64,000 nt of DNA from Norana najaformis (GCA_964023275.1 OZ029916.1:23282453-23346452); one strand, 5' to 3'. Shown: positions 44,665 to 56,215, numbered from the stretch's first letter. Notes: generated by a model not told the origin, from the sequence alone. Translations and numbers: made by a program.

Positions 44665-44880
44665 CCACAGCGTCCAGCGAAAGCTTAGTCGCGGGTACCA
44701 GCTTATTCACAGGCGCTCAGTCAAAATAAAACATTTAGACAGAAGGGATAAGAAACGGCTCTACTCATGTCAAGATCCAAGAGACAGGCAGGCGTTTGGA
44801 ATTGGAGCGATAAGATAAACAAGAGGAAGAAGAGGAAACCAGTACAGGATCTGTGGAATAGGAGTATTATTAGTTTGGGG
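44665..44880 (-). mobile_element. LINE 3' fragment, minus orientation
   Basis: Starts directly at the shared ATTACG tail and runs the other way (CAGCGTCCAGCGAAAGCTTA, AGCTTATTCACAGGCGCTCA). Together with the plus-oriented copy it makes a large imperfect palindrome centred near 44655. Confidence 0.8.
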
Positions 44881-45179
44881 TGAAAGGTGTCGTGTTATAT
44901 GCGTACATAAATGCATACTGCAACCATGTTCGAAACATTGCAAACACACAGATTACATAACATATTACATAAGTTTGTTTGTTGCGCCAAAAGCAGAATA
45001 AAACATTGCAAATGTAAGTAACAAAAAGACTTATTTGGATGCAAAGGTCTACCCAAAAGGAGCCAAAGTCCCGCTAATTTACGGGAGCCTATAACACAAT
45101 AATATATCGATGGCTAATGTCTTATATATACGAGCAGCGAATCAGTTCTTAGCTAAAATAAGAACAACATCAGATACTT
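44881..45179. other. Intergenic, nothing recognised
   Basis: No gene or clear repeat. Confidence 0.45.
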
Positions 45180-45260
45180 ACAAGCATACAAGCATACATA
45201 CATATATACATACATACATTCGTGCATACATTCGTACGTACATTTATGCACATACTCAGA
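45180..45260. repeat. (CATA)n microsatellite
   Basis: Imperfect CATA repeats. Confidence 0.9.
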
Positions 45261-46139
45261 GCATGCTCGGAGCAAACGTGCGAGAGTCCCTTAGCCTGCT
45301 TACCACCTGGGGTCGTCTGTTATCGCATTGTACACCAATAATTACGTCTCGTAACCTATGTTGATGTACACTTCGTACACAATGCTAAGCTGGCTTGACA
45401 CTCCCATTTTCCATATACATATTTTAACAAATAAATAATAAAAATTATCACGGCATATTAAATTTCTTAACACTTCAAAAAAACATTTGTGCTTGACAAC
45501 CTAGCATCCTAGATTGATTCTTGTCATAAAATAACGAGTTTTTATAAAATTAGAAGCTGAACGGGCGTAAGAAACATCCCTTTACATTCGCTAGGTGGCA
45601 GCGCAGTTTCATTACAAGTCCACTTGTAGAGCTTCGAATGATCCAATTGCATTCGCTAGATGGCGATGGTGAGGAATGAAATGTCCATAAACTAGCAAAA
45701 TCCGTTTTAAGTGATTTTTATGCTGCAGGTGTTTTTCACGTTTTCGACAAATTTCATCGAAAATAAGACCTGATATGGACTTACGGCTTACGGAAAGCAT
45801 CCACCGTCATCAGAGAACAGGTAATCCATGATTTTAACGCGATACGTTTAACGTTAACACGATACACCGACCGGCTGTGAAGCTGTTTGAGCCGACTGCC
45901 AAACACGGCGAAATGTCTTGCCAGATTTGACTCCGAAAATTTGAGATTGTCAAAAGTTTTTATCTTTTCGTGGAAACTTGGTGGATCTGATGCAGGACTC
46001 GAAACTACGCGGGCAATGTGTTTTTGTGGTCGGGGGATAATAAATAATTGAGAAAATTGGGAAAGAAGTTGGCGAAGTAACGTACGTACATCAGCTCTCC
46101 CGTCTGCATCAGGTGATGACCGTACATGACTCCAGGTCA
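45261..46139. other. No gene assigned; unassigned ORF 45781-46158
   Basis: A minus-strand ORF of 125 codons with an ATG at 46158 has no family I recognise. It starts exactly where the LINE at 46140-47710 loses its RT domain, so it may be the sequence on the other side of a deletion or insertion. Two similar motifs CATTCGCTAGRTGGCR lie at about 45587-45604 and 45650-45667. Confidence 0.3.
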
Positions 46140-47710
46140 CTGAATATAGCCAACACATTTTGTTGGAAGGGTTCCTTTTGTCCAGATTCTATTGTAAAAT
46201 TTCAACAGGACCTTTAAAGCACATTTGTGAAGATTCTTAAGAAGGTCATGTGGAATCCTATCTTCTACTGGGGACTTGTTCTTTTTGGCGCTATCAGTTG
46301 CCTCTTTTAATTCTCTTAGGTTAAAAGCAGTTTTTAAAGCATTTAATTCATTATCTTTTATTTCATAATTTGGAATTTGTACAGATTCATTTTGATTTTG
46401 CATATTTTGTAAATGATTCAGAAATTCTTTTTGTAATTAGCACTACTGCTGGTATCTGCATTTATTTGACCCAAGAGGTTGGCTTTTTCTAAATTTCTTT
46501 CAGCCACAATATTTTTATATTTGAGTGGGGGATGGAAGTTTTGGAAGCTGTCCCATTCATTCTTTGGGCCATATTCCATACGGCTCCCAACTTTGACTGG
46601 CTGGTCAGTTCTTCACAGTAGTTTTCCCAGCTCTTTCTAGACTCAATAGCAATAGTTGTTTTAGATACAGCATTTAGTCGCTTATATTCAATATAATCAC
46701 TTAGATCCTTTGACTTAGTCATTTTATTCCTGATCCTGTTTCTTTCATATATTGCATTGTCACACTTGTCATTCCAAAAAGGTAGGGGACAATATTTTTG
46801 CTTTTAATGTATCTTATAGCAGGAATTGAAGAATTTGCTACAGATGTAATTCAGTAGTTAAATTTGTAAAAGTTTGATTTATATCCTTAGCCAGCAGGGC
46901 TTCTGATATAACAAATTTACTTTCTGATTTAAAATTTTTCCAATTTGCTTTATCTAGTTTCCGGAGGTTCATCCTCCCCTTTTCGTCTTCCAGAACTATT
47001 TCCCCATTTACCCTGTTAACAGTAACTAAAAGGGGTGTTTTCAACATAGTGGTAACAAGTAAGGGCTAAATCTTGTGTTACAATTGATAAATCAATGACA
47101 GAATTATTGTTAGATTGATTTGAAATGACATGTGTGGCCTGTCCTGTATTTAAAACAGTTATTTTCAATTAAAATTTCTTCTAAAATGTTACCATTTTTA
47201 TTATGTATACTGCTTCCCCACATTTTATTTGGGAAATGTAATCTCCCGTTACAATAGGTATTTTGTTTTGGAAATTGTTTTAAAAGATTCCTTGTTTATT
47301 TCAGTTTCAGTGGAGTATATTTGGGTTGTTTCTTGGGCTACACATGGGCTACACATGGGCCGAGAGCGCCTACGGGCTCTCGGCCCATGGATCATGATGA
47401 TGATGGTGATGATATAAATTAATAATTTACAGTGGCCCTGTATTTGTCTTAATTCCAGAATTTTCAGTTGCATTTTTAAAAGTAAAATTTAGACCAAATT
47501 TGACCATTATTATTATGCCTCCTCCAACTGTATTACCAATTTTGTCTTTTCTAACCGTAGTATATCCTTCAATTATTGGATTTCTGTTTTTTTCTCTGAA
47601 AAGGGTTTCTTGAATACAAATTACACCTAGAGGTGTTTTAGTTTTCCATAAGAAATTTTTGAGTTGATCTTTATTTTTCATAATGCCCCTTGCATTTCAC
47701 TGCATAATGC
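46140..47710 (-). mobile_element. Jockey-like LINE fragment, decayed
   Basis: Minus-strand order: NARGIMKNKDQLKNFLWKT with GVICIQETLF (endonuclease start; a stop replaces Trp just before NARG), then GGGIIIMVKFGLNFTFKN, then a broken middle (VWNMAQRMNGTA), then LKEATDSAKKNKSPVEDRIP and FYNRIWTKGTLPTK, the start of the RT region. The sequence leaves the family right after LPTK, so the catalytic RT half is missing. Many stops and frameshifts. Confidence 0.75.
47325..47418. repeat. Small insert with hairpin and (GAT)n tail
   Basis: Within the endonuclease part of the LINE lies GGGCTACACATGGGC, partly duplicated, then a hairpin CCGAGAGCGC-CTACG-GGCTCTCGG, then an ATGATGATGATGGTGATGAT tail. The triplet tail suggests a short retroposed insert. 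Confidence 0.5.
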
Positions 47711-48165
47711 AAAGATATTAGGGTGAAAATATAAACTTTTATTGTTAAATAATAAAATTTAATTTTCTTATAAAAGTCAACTTATTCAAGATTTGCTGAT
47801 GGGAGGTGGTGTGAGAGAAAGCTGAAGTTTGTTTGGCTTAATCCATGTGGAAGATGAGTGAAAATCCATGAAACCCAAGAGAAGAGAAGAAAAATTATAC
47901 CAAATAGGTGTTGCAAAACATCAAGGACCATTTCGATCATTTTCTTATTCATGGCATCATTACAGGTACTTTAATTTGACATAGTTGTTTTGGAGTTCTG
48001 CTTTGAATTGAAAGGAACTGTATGTCCCTGTTTTTAAAATTTATTTAAATACTCTTAGCTTGTTTTTTTCTGTTACTGTGTAAAACTTTTTCACCTTGTT
48101 CATCTCCTTCTTTCTGTGCTCAGCATAAAGCTTAAAGTCTGTATTTTGTATATTTGGAACATATA
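47711..48165. other. Intergenic, nothing recognised
   Basis: AT-rich, no gene found. Confidence 0.45.
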
Positions 48166-48235
48166 ATTGTAATGATAGTCACAGATTTATATAGCACTAC
48201 TTCAGTAGAAACATCAGAGGCACTCCAGTACAGTA
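48166..48235 (-). mobile_element. LINE 3'-end fragment
   Basis: AATTGTAATGATAGTCACAG then TTTATATAGCACTACTTCAG then AGAAACATCAGAGGCACTCC, the same 3' end as at 18570 and 44150. Confidence 0.6.
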
Positions 48236-48534
48236 TGCATGATTGTTGCTGTTATATACTGTCATGTATGCTGTTGAGTGATGTCTAGTGCAATTTGTTA
48301 ATGGCACTGTAGAAGTCTGTGTTGTTAACTGTGCAGTGGTTGCTAAGTAGTAAAGATTGAGCGCTCAACTACGGCAACTCTCATTTTAACCTGCCCAAAG
48401 CTTGTGTCCAATCCAGTTCGTTTGTCTTTTCGTTTTGGTGATCATTGGTATCCTGTTTTCCCATACCAACCCCAGTGGTACTTCCTTTTTTGGTGTACTG
48501 TCCGACTGATTTTTGTTGTTTTTATTTTGAGCAG

Positions 48535-48681
48535 TTTATGACAAAGAGTCCTTCCAAGAGACTCGGCTGCTTCAAAGCCTATGGCGGTGAACGAGCCATC
48601 CTGATTCATTCATTTTCCATTAGAAGATTGACTGGGAAGCACGAGGAATACAAAGTTACACCACCATTTAAGCCGAAAATC
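48535..48681 (+). pseudogene. Protein kinase C-type exon, decayed
   Basis: After a pyrimidine-rich tract and acceptor (TTTTATTTTGAGCAG), 49 codons read FMTKSPSKRLGC, GGERAILIHSF and KVTPPFKPKI, followed by a GTAAAT donor. FMTKxPxKRLGC with PPFKPKI is the end of the kinase domain and start of the C-tail of novel protein kinases C (epsilon/eta-like). Between them the expected IDWE block is read in a shifted frame (KIDWEAR in frame +1), so two compensating one-base changes have scrambled the middle. Neighbouring kinase exons were not found. It is a relic exon, or a real exon with sequence errors. Confidence 0.6.
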
Positions 48682-48779
48682 GTAAATATTTCAACCCTGA
48701 GATATGTAATTACAAAGGAACACCATCATATTATGCCAAGTCACATTTACAAAATGTTCTTTTGTCTAAAGTAGAAATA

Positions 48780-50100
48780 TGTTCATCTGATCAATTTGTC
48801 AAACGAGAAGTCCTGTAGATCAGTCAACCTGAATTTGGTTTGATCAAGTCTGTGATGCAAAGTGACAGGCTGTGCGAGGTGACTTCCAGTTTTAGTGACA
48901 TAGTCAAACAAATGAACTGTCTGTCTATCTGATACTGTAGATGCTTCTGATGGTCACTGTGGATGATGTCAGAGTTCAAGAAGAAGATTGAATTTGTTGG
49001 TATCTGAATGATGCTCATGGAGCCGAGCACAGTCTCTGTCGACTATTGACAATTAGTGCTACATTTGAAATATTTCACTTGTATGAACTGCTCACCAGCT
49101 ATGGTCTTCAGGCATCCTTCAATGATGCTGTTAGGTCTGTGCTGACCATGCAACTTGCAGACAATTCTGGTCGAGCATTCAGATCTGTGCAGACCCCTTT
49201 GTCATTGCTGCCCCACTGACCTGATTCTGCAGCTGAGGACTGCATACAACAAGTTGGGCTTTATCCGAGTCACCAGTCCAGAGGAAGACATGCTTAGAAA
49301 ATCTCGGAACATTAGCTGTTGGGTTGCTTCTAGTATTTGCCATTTTAAAAATCCACTATTTCATGAAAAATGTCTTTTAATCTTAAGAAGGCTCAAATTT
49401 ACAAGTAGAACTGAACTTGCATGCAAAATGATTTTAAATGGAAGTTTGTGAGCTTGAAAAACAGACACTTTGAAAGTATATGAGAGAAGCCAAATGGAAG
49501 CAACCTTTGCAGTCTCTGGTGACTTCCCATTAAAGAAACTGTGGCATTTGAGGAGCCTCTAGACCCTGATGGCTGTTCTGATGCTGCACAGCTGGGCTGT
49601 CTGCTTGCATGCATGCTGAAAGATTAATTAAATCACAGTGATGATTGGGTGGATTTTACCCTAGATGTTTGGACAATAATTGTAATTCCTTTTCAGTGAA
49701 ATAAGACCAGTGTTGCCATGAAAGAAAACAGGAATGAGACAAATAAATTGCTATGCAAGTGTTCTCAGGGACTATGTACTCTCGACAACAAAGCCAAGAT
49801 AAAAACTCCCTGAGATTTGGATACTGCCAAAGTTGTCCAGTGCACCTATTTTGAGCCAGTTCCAAAATTATGCCTCATGTTGGTGCAGCTTTTGGGGCCA
49901 TTATGGCATAAATTCCTGCCACTGATAATTCATTCTTCAGTTATGATTTTGAAATAGTGCAGAACTTTGCAGTTTGCTGTCTCTCATCTAATCCAGCAAG
50001 TGTTTTCTATCAAAATATTTCAGTAGTCTTGCAGGACCATACCTACTTACTGGCAGATTTGAATGATTATTTGATACTTATTTAACATTTTATTATATTT
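48780..50100 (+). other. Coding-like but broken segments, unidentified
   Basis: Several plus-strand pieces look protein-like but change frame. Near 48955-49130 one reads TVDDVRVQEED, WYLNDAHGAEHSLCRLL and YELLTSYGLQ when frame changes are allowed. Near 49535-49670 another reads PLDPDGCSDAAQLGCLLACM and then HSDDWVDFTLDVWTII. I do not recognise the family. They could be an old retrocopy or relic exons lying next to the PKC-like exon. Confidence 0.3.
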
Positions 50101-51087
50101 AATTTCTGTTTTGCTAAGGTAAAAGTTTATTTTTCTATACTCGTTGGTTATGTTGGTATCAGTTTATGAACACAATCATGGATTCAACTCCTGGCAGACT
50201 ATCTGGAGCCAATGCTGACCAGGGATTTGATCCGGGATATACAGTGTCGATAGCAAGTTACAGTATTACAAATTTAGTGCCATTCTATGTTGCTGTTGAT
50301 TACATTGGCACTGTTAGTTATTAATGGATTCAAGATACAAATACATTGATCGTTTTATAAAACTCTCATGAAGTACAGGGCTTTCACTGGCACAAGTCAC
50401 TTTGTGTCGTTGAAAGCAAGTTTATTATTCTTACTGATGAAGGTGTCACGAAGGGATTTGGCTTTTGGGAAGAATTAAAATTGTTTGAAATCAGGGAGGA
50501 TCATGAACTGTAAAATGTTTTCTCATAATAGAAGAGATTTTGATTTCAAACAAATTGTTAATCAGTTACTGGACAAGTAGAATTCACGGTGCAATTGTAA
50601 TTTGACATGCTAATAAGATGTGCTGATCAGTGTTTCTATGCCAGGTTCTTAATATCTTCTTCTCATTAAGAGCAATTAAAACATGTTATTAGTTCAGAGC
50701 CATACATATCCTGAGAAGATCTAGATCCATTCTCCAATTCTGTGGACATATACATCTTTCATTATAGCAAACAGTACTTTGTTTTTTGGTTCTAAGTGTG
50801 CTGACAAAGTCCAGTTTTCTGTGAAACCCACAAAAATCTATTATATAATTTTGTATCCTATTATGCACTGCAGTCTGTTTGTTCCAAACATTTATATAGT
50901 CACCAATACGAAAACACAATAGTAAAAACGTGTATGAATTGATGAATCTCAATGACTTGTCATATGATATGTATAGGTTAATGGGAAGTAAAATTGCTGA
51001 AAGTAGTTGCTAAGTCAAATCATATAATTAAAGGCACTCATAGTAATTCATCAGCATATGGTTTAAAAAACTGATGAATCATTGGAA
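50101..51087. other. Intergenic or 3' flank, nothing recognised
   Basis: No supported gene between the relic region and the adenylate kinase 3' end. Confidence 0.5.
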
Positions 51088-51093
51088 TTTATT
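51088..51093 (-). terminator. AATAAA poly(A) signal of adenylate kinase
   Basis: On the minus strand AATAAA lies 66 bases after the stop codon at 51159-51161, a plausible short 3' UTR. Confidence 0.6.
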
Positions 51094-51158
51094 GCTTGCA
51101 GTTTCTGAGTTTGGTTTTCTTCTGACTGACGTGATTGGGTTGTTTCAGAGCACATCTC

Positions 51159-51224
51159 TTATTTCTTTGAGAGAACAGCAACCACCTTCTCAAAGGTCTC
51201 TTCAATGCTTCCTTCTGCCTCAAT
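51159..51224 (-). CDS. AK1: Adenylate kinase, last exon
   Basis: After a TTCTGTTTAG acceptor, 21 codons IEAEGSIEETFEKVVAVLSK plus Lys and a TAA stop form the C-terminal helix of an AK1-type kinase (family pattern: NAEGxxxxVF). It joins in phase 0 to the preceding exon, which ends KLHR. The similarity of KLHR-IEAEGS to the LHxINAEGT segment of adenylate kinases supports the junction. Confidence 0.9.
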   Translation of the reverse strand: MEAEGSIEETFEKVVAVLSKK

Positions 51225-52500
51225 CTAAACAGAAGTTTAAACAGTAAAATCCATAAAAACATCGCAAAAATTCAGATAAACCCATAAATCCAAGTATCAA
51301 TTTATACAGCATGCAGACTGTTGCAAACCATTCACACCCTTGTTAAGTATCAGTTTCGACCCATGGATCTTTACCAAAATGTCTTTCATCTCAGTAATAC
51401 ATTTTAAAATTAGCAACCTATATTTTCAACCTACCTTAAAACATCTGTTCAGATCATTTAGATAACCAAAGGTGCAGTGCTTCTGAGAGGTATTTAAAAG
51501 ACAATATACAATGTGTCTTCATGCATACATACATACACCAAAATTTTAAAGACATGAATTTATGACATAACAGCTATATTTCTGTCAAGCTTTAGTTCTC
51601 TTGCTCGTTAATCAATCCATTCATGTGGTCGGCATTTAATGACTGATTATTTTTATTTGCTTACCCACTTTCCAACCCAAACCATTAAATTCCTTTGCCT
51701 GTTCATCATTTTTACCCCAGTCTAATTTGGGAAATTTTACACTGGCACTGTAATAATGCACAAGACATTAATCAGTGGTATGTCCCAAGTAAAATTTGTT
51801 TAGGCCTAAATCCAGGGCAAGTCGCAATGACAATGAGAAGGGTAGTCTGTGAAGACAAACAGCGTAATGAGAAAGTGCAGTCTGAATAAGTTTTCTGTCA
51901 AATATAAGAGATCACCAAGGCAAGCTTCAGAAAAGGCAAGATTCAGAAAAGGCATGGCCATTAAGAACAATCTTTTTCCTTGGCATTGTGAAAGTGTAAT
52001 AATCAGAGGATCTGCTCAAAATGGTGACAAACCATAAGAGTCAGCATAGAATGAAGAAGCTTATGGCTAGCTGCACTAAACTCATAAACCAACACTTCAT
52101 TCCAATCACAGATTCATTCACCAGCCAGTATTACATTTAATTACTCATTCAGCTATCACAGACCTATTAATTAAATACACTGATCTATTTAGTAACCATT
52201 CACATTCAGTAGTTGTTTGCTCATTCAAATCATTCACCAGCATTAATAATATAATTTATTCCCACATAAATCGACTGAGAATACACCATACCCTACTGAA
52301 ACATTCTTCAAATGTTATAACATGAATTCTGATATAATACAGTTGGGCACATACATCCCAAATTTCATTAAGCTTTATAAAATGCCCTCCTCATAACACA
52401 GCCTCATTATAAGGTGGTCCTTGATATGGCCTTCATAGAGAGCATTATAACAAAGTTCTAATATAACTGACCAGTGATATTCCGTTGATATGAAACTGAC

Positions 52501-52812
52501 TCGGTGGAGTTTGCTTTCCTTCATGTAGTGATCAATGACCGGCTGACTCTTCGAGTGGAACATGGCAATTCGCCACTTTATGACCTGTTCAGTGTCATCA
52601 GTTCTTCCACTGGTTTCTGCTCTCTTCCGCAGCCTCTGATTCATTGTTTCATCAGATACATGTAAGTAGATGACACACTCCACCGGTGCCAATGCTGATT
52701 CAAATCGTGTGCCCAGCTCCAAGTTTCTAGGATATCCCTCAACAAAGAACCCTTTACCCGCTGATGTTGCCCTTGCTGCCACACCTTCCTTCGACAAAGC
52801 GAGCACCATCTC
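52501..52812 (-). CDS. AK1: Adenylate kinase, core exon
   Basis: This 104-codon exon has an acceptor TTGCTTGTAG and a GTCAGT donor, both phase 0. It carries GFFVEGYPRN (substrate-binding Arg), YLHVSDETMNQRL, KRAETSGRTDD (the AK1-like arginine/aspartate motif of the short lid) and PVIDHY. Adenylate kinase transfers a phosphate between ATP and AMP in the cytosol. The motif KRxETSGRxDD fits AK1 better than UMP-CMP kinase (KSSGRSDD). Unusual: the normally invariant Asp of DGYPR is Glu here. Confidence 0.92.
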
Positions 52813-53021
52813 CTACAAGCAACACAAGCAACATGAAGTACTCATTTGCACATTGCTCAAGTAGCCGACATAATGAAGACAAAGCAAAATGCAAAGCCAA
52901 GGGTATGACTTTGTCATGGCCATTAATCTGTTGCTGATGCATCTTTGGCACTGATTATACACTCATCTGAAATAAATGTCTAATTGTTAATGACAGTACA
53001 AGCCTTATGATGACTGCGAGG

Positions 53022-53095
53022 TTGATGATGATATGATAATGAAGATGATGACAATGATCATGATGCTGATGAAGATGATGGTGATCACAATGACA
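53022..53095. repeat. Imperfect (GAT)n in adenylate kinase intron
   Basis: Degenerate GATGAT triplets immediately downstream of the GTCAGT donor of exon 53107-53270. Part of the intron. Confidence 0.85.
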
Positions 53096-53106
53096 AAAGA
53101 ACTGAC

Positions 53107-53270
53107 CAATGGTACAAGGTCTCCCTTTGCCATGATCTCCTTAACTTGTTGGCCTCGATCAGTGTTCGAAGCAACGTCAGCCTGAAGCAAATCGCCCGTG
53201 GATAAATGAGCGAAACTGAACTGCTTTGCTACCTTTTCAGAATGTGTGCCCTTTCCAGCACCTGGCCCTC
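53107..53270 (-). CDS. AK1: Adenylate kinase, P-loop exon
   Basis: Acceptor TTTTGAATGCAG and donor GTCAGT. 164 bases: the first codon is split (phase 1), then GPGAGKGTHSEKVAKQF (P-loop that binds ATP phosphates), HLSTGDLLQADV (AMP-binding Thr and Asp), and MAKGDLVPL. The reading is intact. Together with 52501-52812 and 51159-51224 the three exons give about 180 residues; AK1 is about 194, so only a first exon of some 10-15 codons is missing. I searched upstream on the minus strand for a short exon ending in phase 1 and did not find a convincing one. Confidence 0.94.
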
Positions 53271-54025
53271 CTGCATTCAAAACCACATTATAGCTAGCAT
53301 TTGATTGGTTTTTAAAAGTTGCTGTACAAATATCCTGATGTTTACACATTTAAAAATACCATGCATGGATCAGCTATAGGCCAACAGTAGTGCATCACAT
53401 GTGTGTAATCATCATATATCTATGTATCATACATACACATGCATTCCACAGCTTAAGTCCAATTAAAATCTTGGAACTCTGAAGTCAGAACCTAAGTATA
53501 GCAAAACATATCAACTTACTGAAAAGCATTTCCATGAGTTAGAGATCATATCTAATGACAGCTACAGATGTAACAACTCATTACCAATGCAACTGACCTG
53601 ACAGCACTAAACGACCATTAAGCAAAACGGTCTTCACTGGTGATAGATTGAAATTTGTAAATTAAATGAAGTGAAATGCAGCATCTCAAGAAAACCAGCT
53701 TGCTAGTTAAGTGTTAATGAATCAATCCATATCAGCCTGGTTACTGGGCAAGTTTCAGTGCTAGGTCAATATCCAGAAATGCAAAATCAAGAGAACTACT
53801 TGGACCTAATCTGGAAATCTTTAATCTAGATCATGATGCACAAGGCATCAATCAAAAGTCACTTCTAGCAGAAACCACATTCTGAAACACATTTTATGCG
53901 CTGAGGAAAAAATCTGGTGGTCTTCATCCAATAGTAATAGCATACTAGAGGCGCACACTAGCATCCAAATGCGCTAACAGTTTGCTCTCTTAAAGGGAGT
54001 CGCATACCTATGCCACAAACAGGTC
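53271..54025. other. Adenylate kinase upstream intron, nothing recognised
   Basis: This should be the intron before the P-loop exon. No gene or clear repeat was found. Confidence 0.5.
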
Positions 54026-54330
54026 GGTGTTGGTGTACCCGGTAGCCGCGAGGTGGATGTGCACGCCTCCAGACGCGTTCTTAACAGCAAGCAGTCAGAT
54101 CAAGTATTGCTTAAACTTAATTTTTCAAATGCGTTTAACAGCCTTCACCGAAACCAAATGCTATCGGCTGTTGGTGACATCCTGCCCGAACTCATGCTTT
54201 TCTGCAATTTAGCTTACGATGAGGCCTCTGTACTCACATTTGGCCAATACATCCTGTTATATCATGCTGGCCTTCATATTCAGGGGTGGCCCGCCTCCTT
54301 ATTGTCAGCAAGCCACGTTATATGAAGATC
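54026..54330 (+). pseudogene. Reverse transcriptase fragment
   Basis: Plus strand reads VGVGVPGSREVDVHASRRVL, NSKQSDQVLLKLNFSNAFNS, LHRNQMLSAV and LPELMLFCNLAYDEASVLTF. LKLNFSNAFNSLHR is the first catalytic block (Asp replaced by Asn in LDFSNAFN), and the rest fits the following palm region of a LINE-type reverse transcriptase. The catalytic YxDD part is absent. Confidence 0.7.
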
Positions 54331-55915
54331 CGCCATTTTGACTTTACAAATGATGCTTAATGGGTATGAAAAAAGTGTTAATGACTTCATTTGCATGGCC
54401 TCAGCATATAAGTCTACGATTCCTCGCTCAGTAGATGGACATATGGCGTGTTGACAAATGCAAATGGATGAGGGTGGGGTCAGCAGATGTGGCGGAGGCT
54501 ATCGAAAAGTGGGGAGCGAACGTCCCAGTCATGTCAAAGTCGTGCAGCGTACCATGACTGGGACACATTACGCTCCAGCAATCCAACTAGAAAATTATGT
54601 AAGGCTGCTTAGTTTCAAAAAAGAAATGTTTAACTAACAACCAAAGTGTAACTGAATTACCTGATGTAGCAGCGCAGGTAAGAAGATCTGTTTTAGCAAG
54701 GACAGGGAAGACGTGGGTCGTGAATGCCTCGGGGGCACACAAAGGTCCGACCGAACCTTGATGGCGTATATGGCGTATTACTTTCTCTTGGACGACAACT
54801 TAGATATACAAGAACAGCTACAACCACTGCAAAATTGAAGATCAAAAAGTAGAAAACAACAAGAATTAAATCTGCATTTTCCATGTCAAAATGATTGAAC
54901 ATTATAAATAAAATGAAAATAGCAAATACATTGGCATGACGTCAAAATCATAGTGACGTGATGTATTCATCAATAACGTCAGGGTTCCCGTTTCCGGTCG
55001 GCCGGCCCAGTTCATAAAGTGGGCATATGTGGTAGAAAACGGCCATTTTACGTAGAGTAGAAGTGGCAGTGATACTAGTGGCTCTGGGTGTAGAACTGAG
55101 CTGGAATCATCCAGTAGCGGCTCCAGGTTTGCTTGCATTTCAGAGGCGCCCCACATTCTGACAGTCCACCATGTACGGGTCAGGCCAGCATACAACAAAG
55201 AGAGGCGCTTGGGGCGAACCGCCCCTCCAACGCCTATAGCTAAATCCGCTACTGGAGTCACCCCGCCCCGTGAAGTTATGTCCAGACTCCACACACAGCT
55301 ATGTGTACCGGTAAGTTCGGGTTTGATGCGGGTCCAGACCAAGGCAAATCTAAGATGCATGTGGGGCCATGACCAGATTAGTCCCTCGCCGCATCTGCCA
55401 GTGATCACCCTTCATCGAAATGTGACAACTGAATGGATTAAAACTTTTTGAATCAGCATTCATGAAAATTAGCATAGTGCATGTCCCAGTCAACACGACC
55501 GCATAAGGCAGGGCCAATGTTGGCCTAAGTTTGTCCAACGTAGGCCCAATTGTGTCTATGGGATATTAGGCATACAAGTACGCAGGTAGGTAAGTAAGTA
55601 AGTAATAGATAATACTACGTGTAATAACATATTACAAATATGTTGTTTAAGACACTCTAATCCGAGCCTAAGATTCAGATTTGCTGACTGCGCGCAAAAT
55701 AAGTGGGTAAAATAAGTTATACGCCCAGGTGTGCCTCTCAGTAACGCCAGATGATTTCTAGGCATCGCGTCCCGACTCAGCGTAATGGAGGGAGAAGAGG
55801 GAAGGGCGTTCAATGCTGGAAGGGTAGAGACAGATGGAAGCAGTGGCCAAGCAATGAAGGCTGTATCCCGTTTTCTATCAGCAAGCTCAATGTTTGAGCA
55901 TATATGTATGTATGT
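54331..55915. other. No gene assigned
   Basis: A small hairpin (GTCCCAGTCATG ... CATGACTGGGAC) lies at about 54520-54563. An ATG-started minus ORF at 54693-54884 begins MENADLILVVFYFLIFNFAV, one hydrophobic helix, without known family. A minus-strand open frame at 54902-55408 has no ATG at its start. Short (AAGT)n at 55587-55606. Confidence 0.35.
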
Positions 55916-56215
55916 ATCAAGACACTTGATATCTATAGCGCTTTATAAGTACTCCCCTCCTAAGGAGCTGCATGCATGTCTGACTAACTGATCTAAAATA
56001 ATGCGCTTTAAGCTGTCTTTGAGAACGTTTGCGGAACAGAGTTAAATTTAACAGTACACGAATGCAATGGGAGGCTGTTCCAGGAGAAAGGGCCAAGACA
56101 TGAGAAGGCTCGATTGGCTTGGGTTAATGTGCGGAAGCGCGGCATATGCATATCTCCACAAGCCGCCAGCGCAACGATATCCGAATCGGTTAACTCGTGA
56201 CTGGGCATATCGCTA
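55916..56215 (-). mobile_element. 5'-truncated LINE, C-terminal end
   Basis: Minus strand reads RAFSCLGPFSWNSLPLHSCT and FSKTA with the 3' UTR TATAGCGCTTTATAAG (plus-strand reading) near 55935. L2/CR1-type LINE end. Confidence 0.7.

Noticed and set aside
54693-54902. Possible first exon of adenylate kinase
   Set aside because: It encodes a hydrophobic helix rather than the expected VxFVLG strand, and has no phase-1 donor after such a sequence.
54902-55408. 168-codon minus-strand open frame
   Set aside because: The frame begins at GTG rather than ATG, and I see no family motif or splice support.
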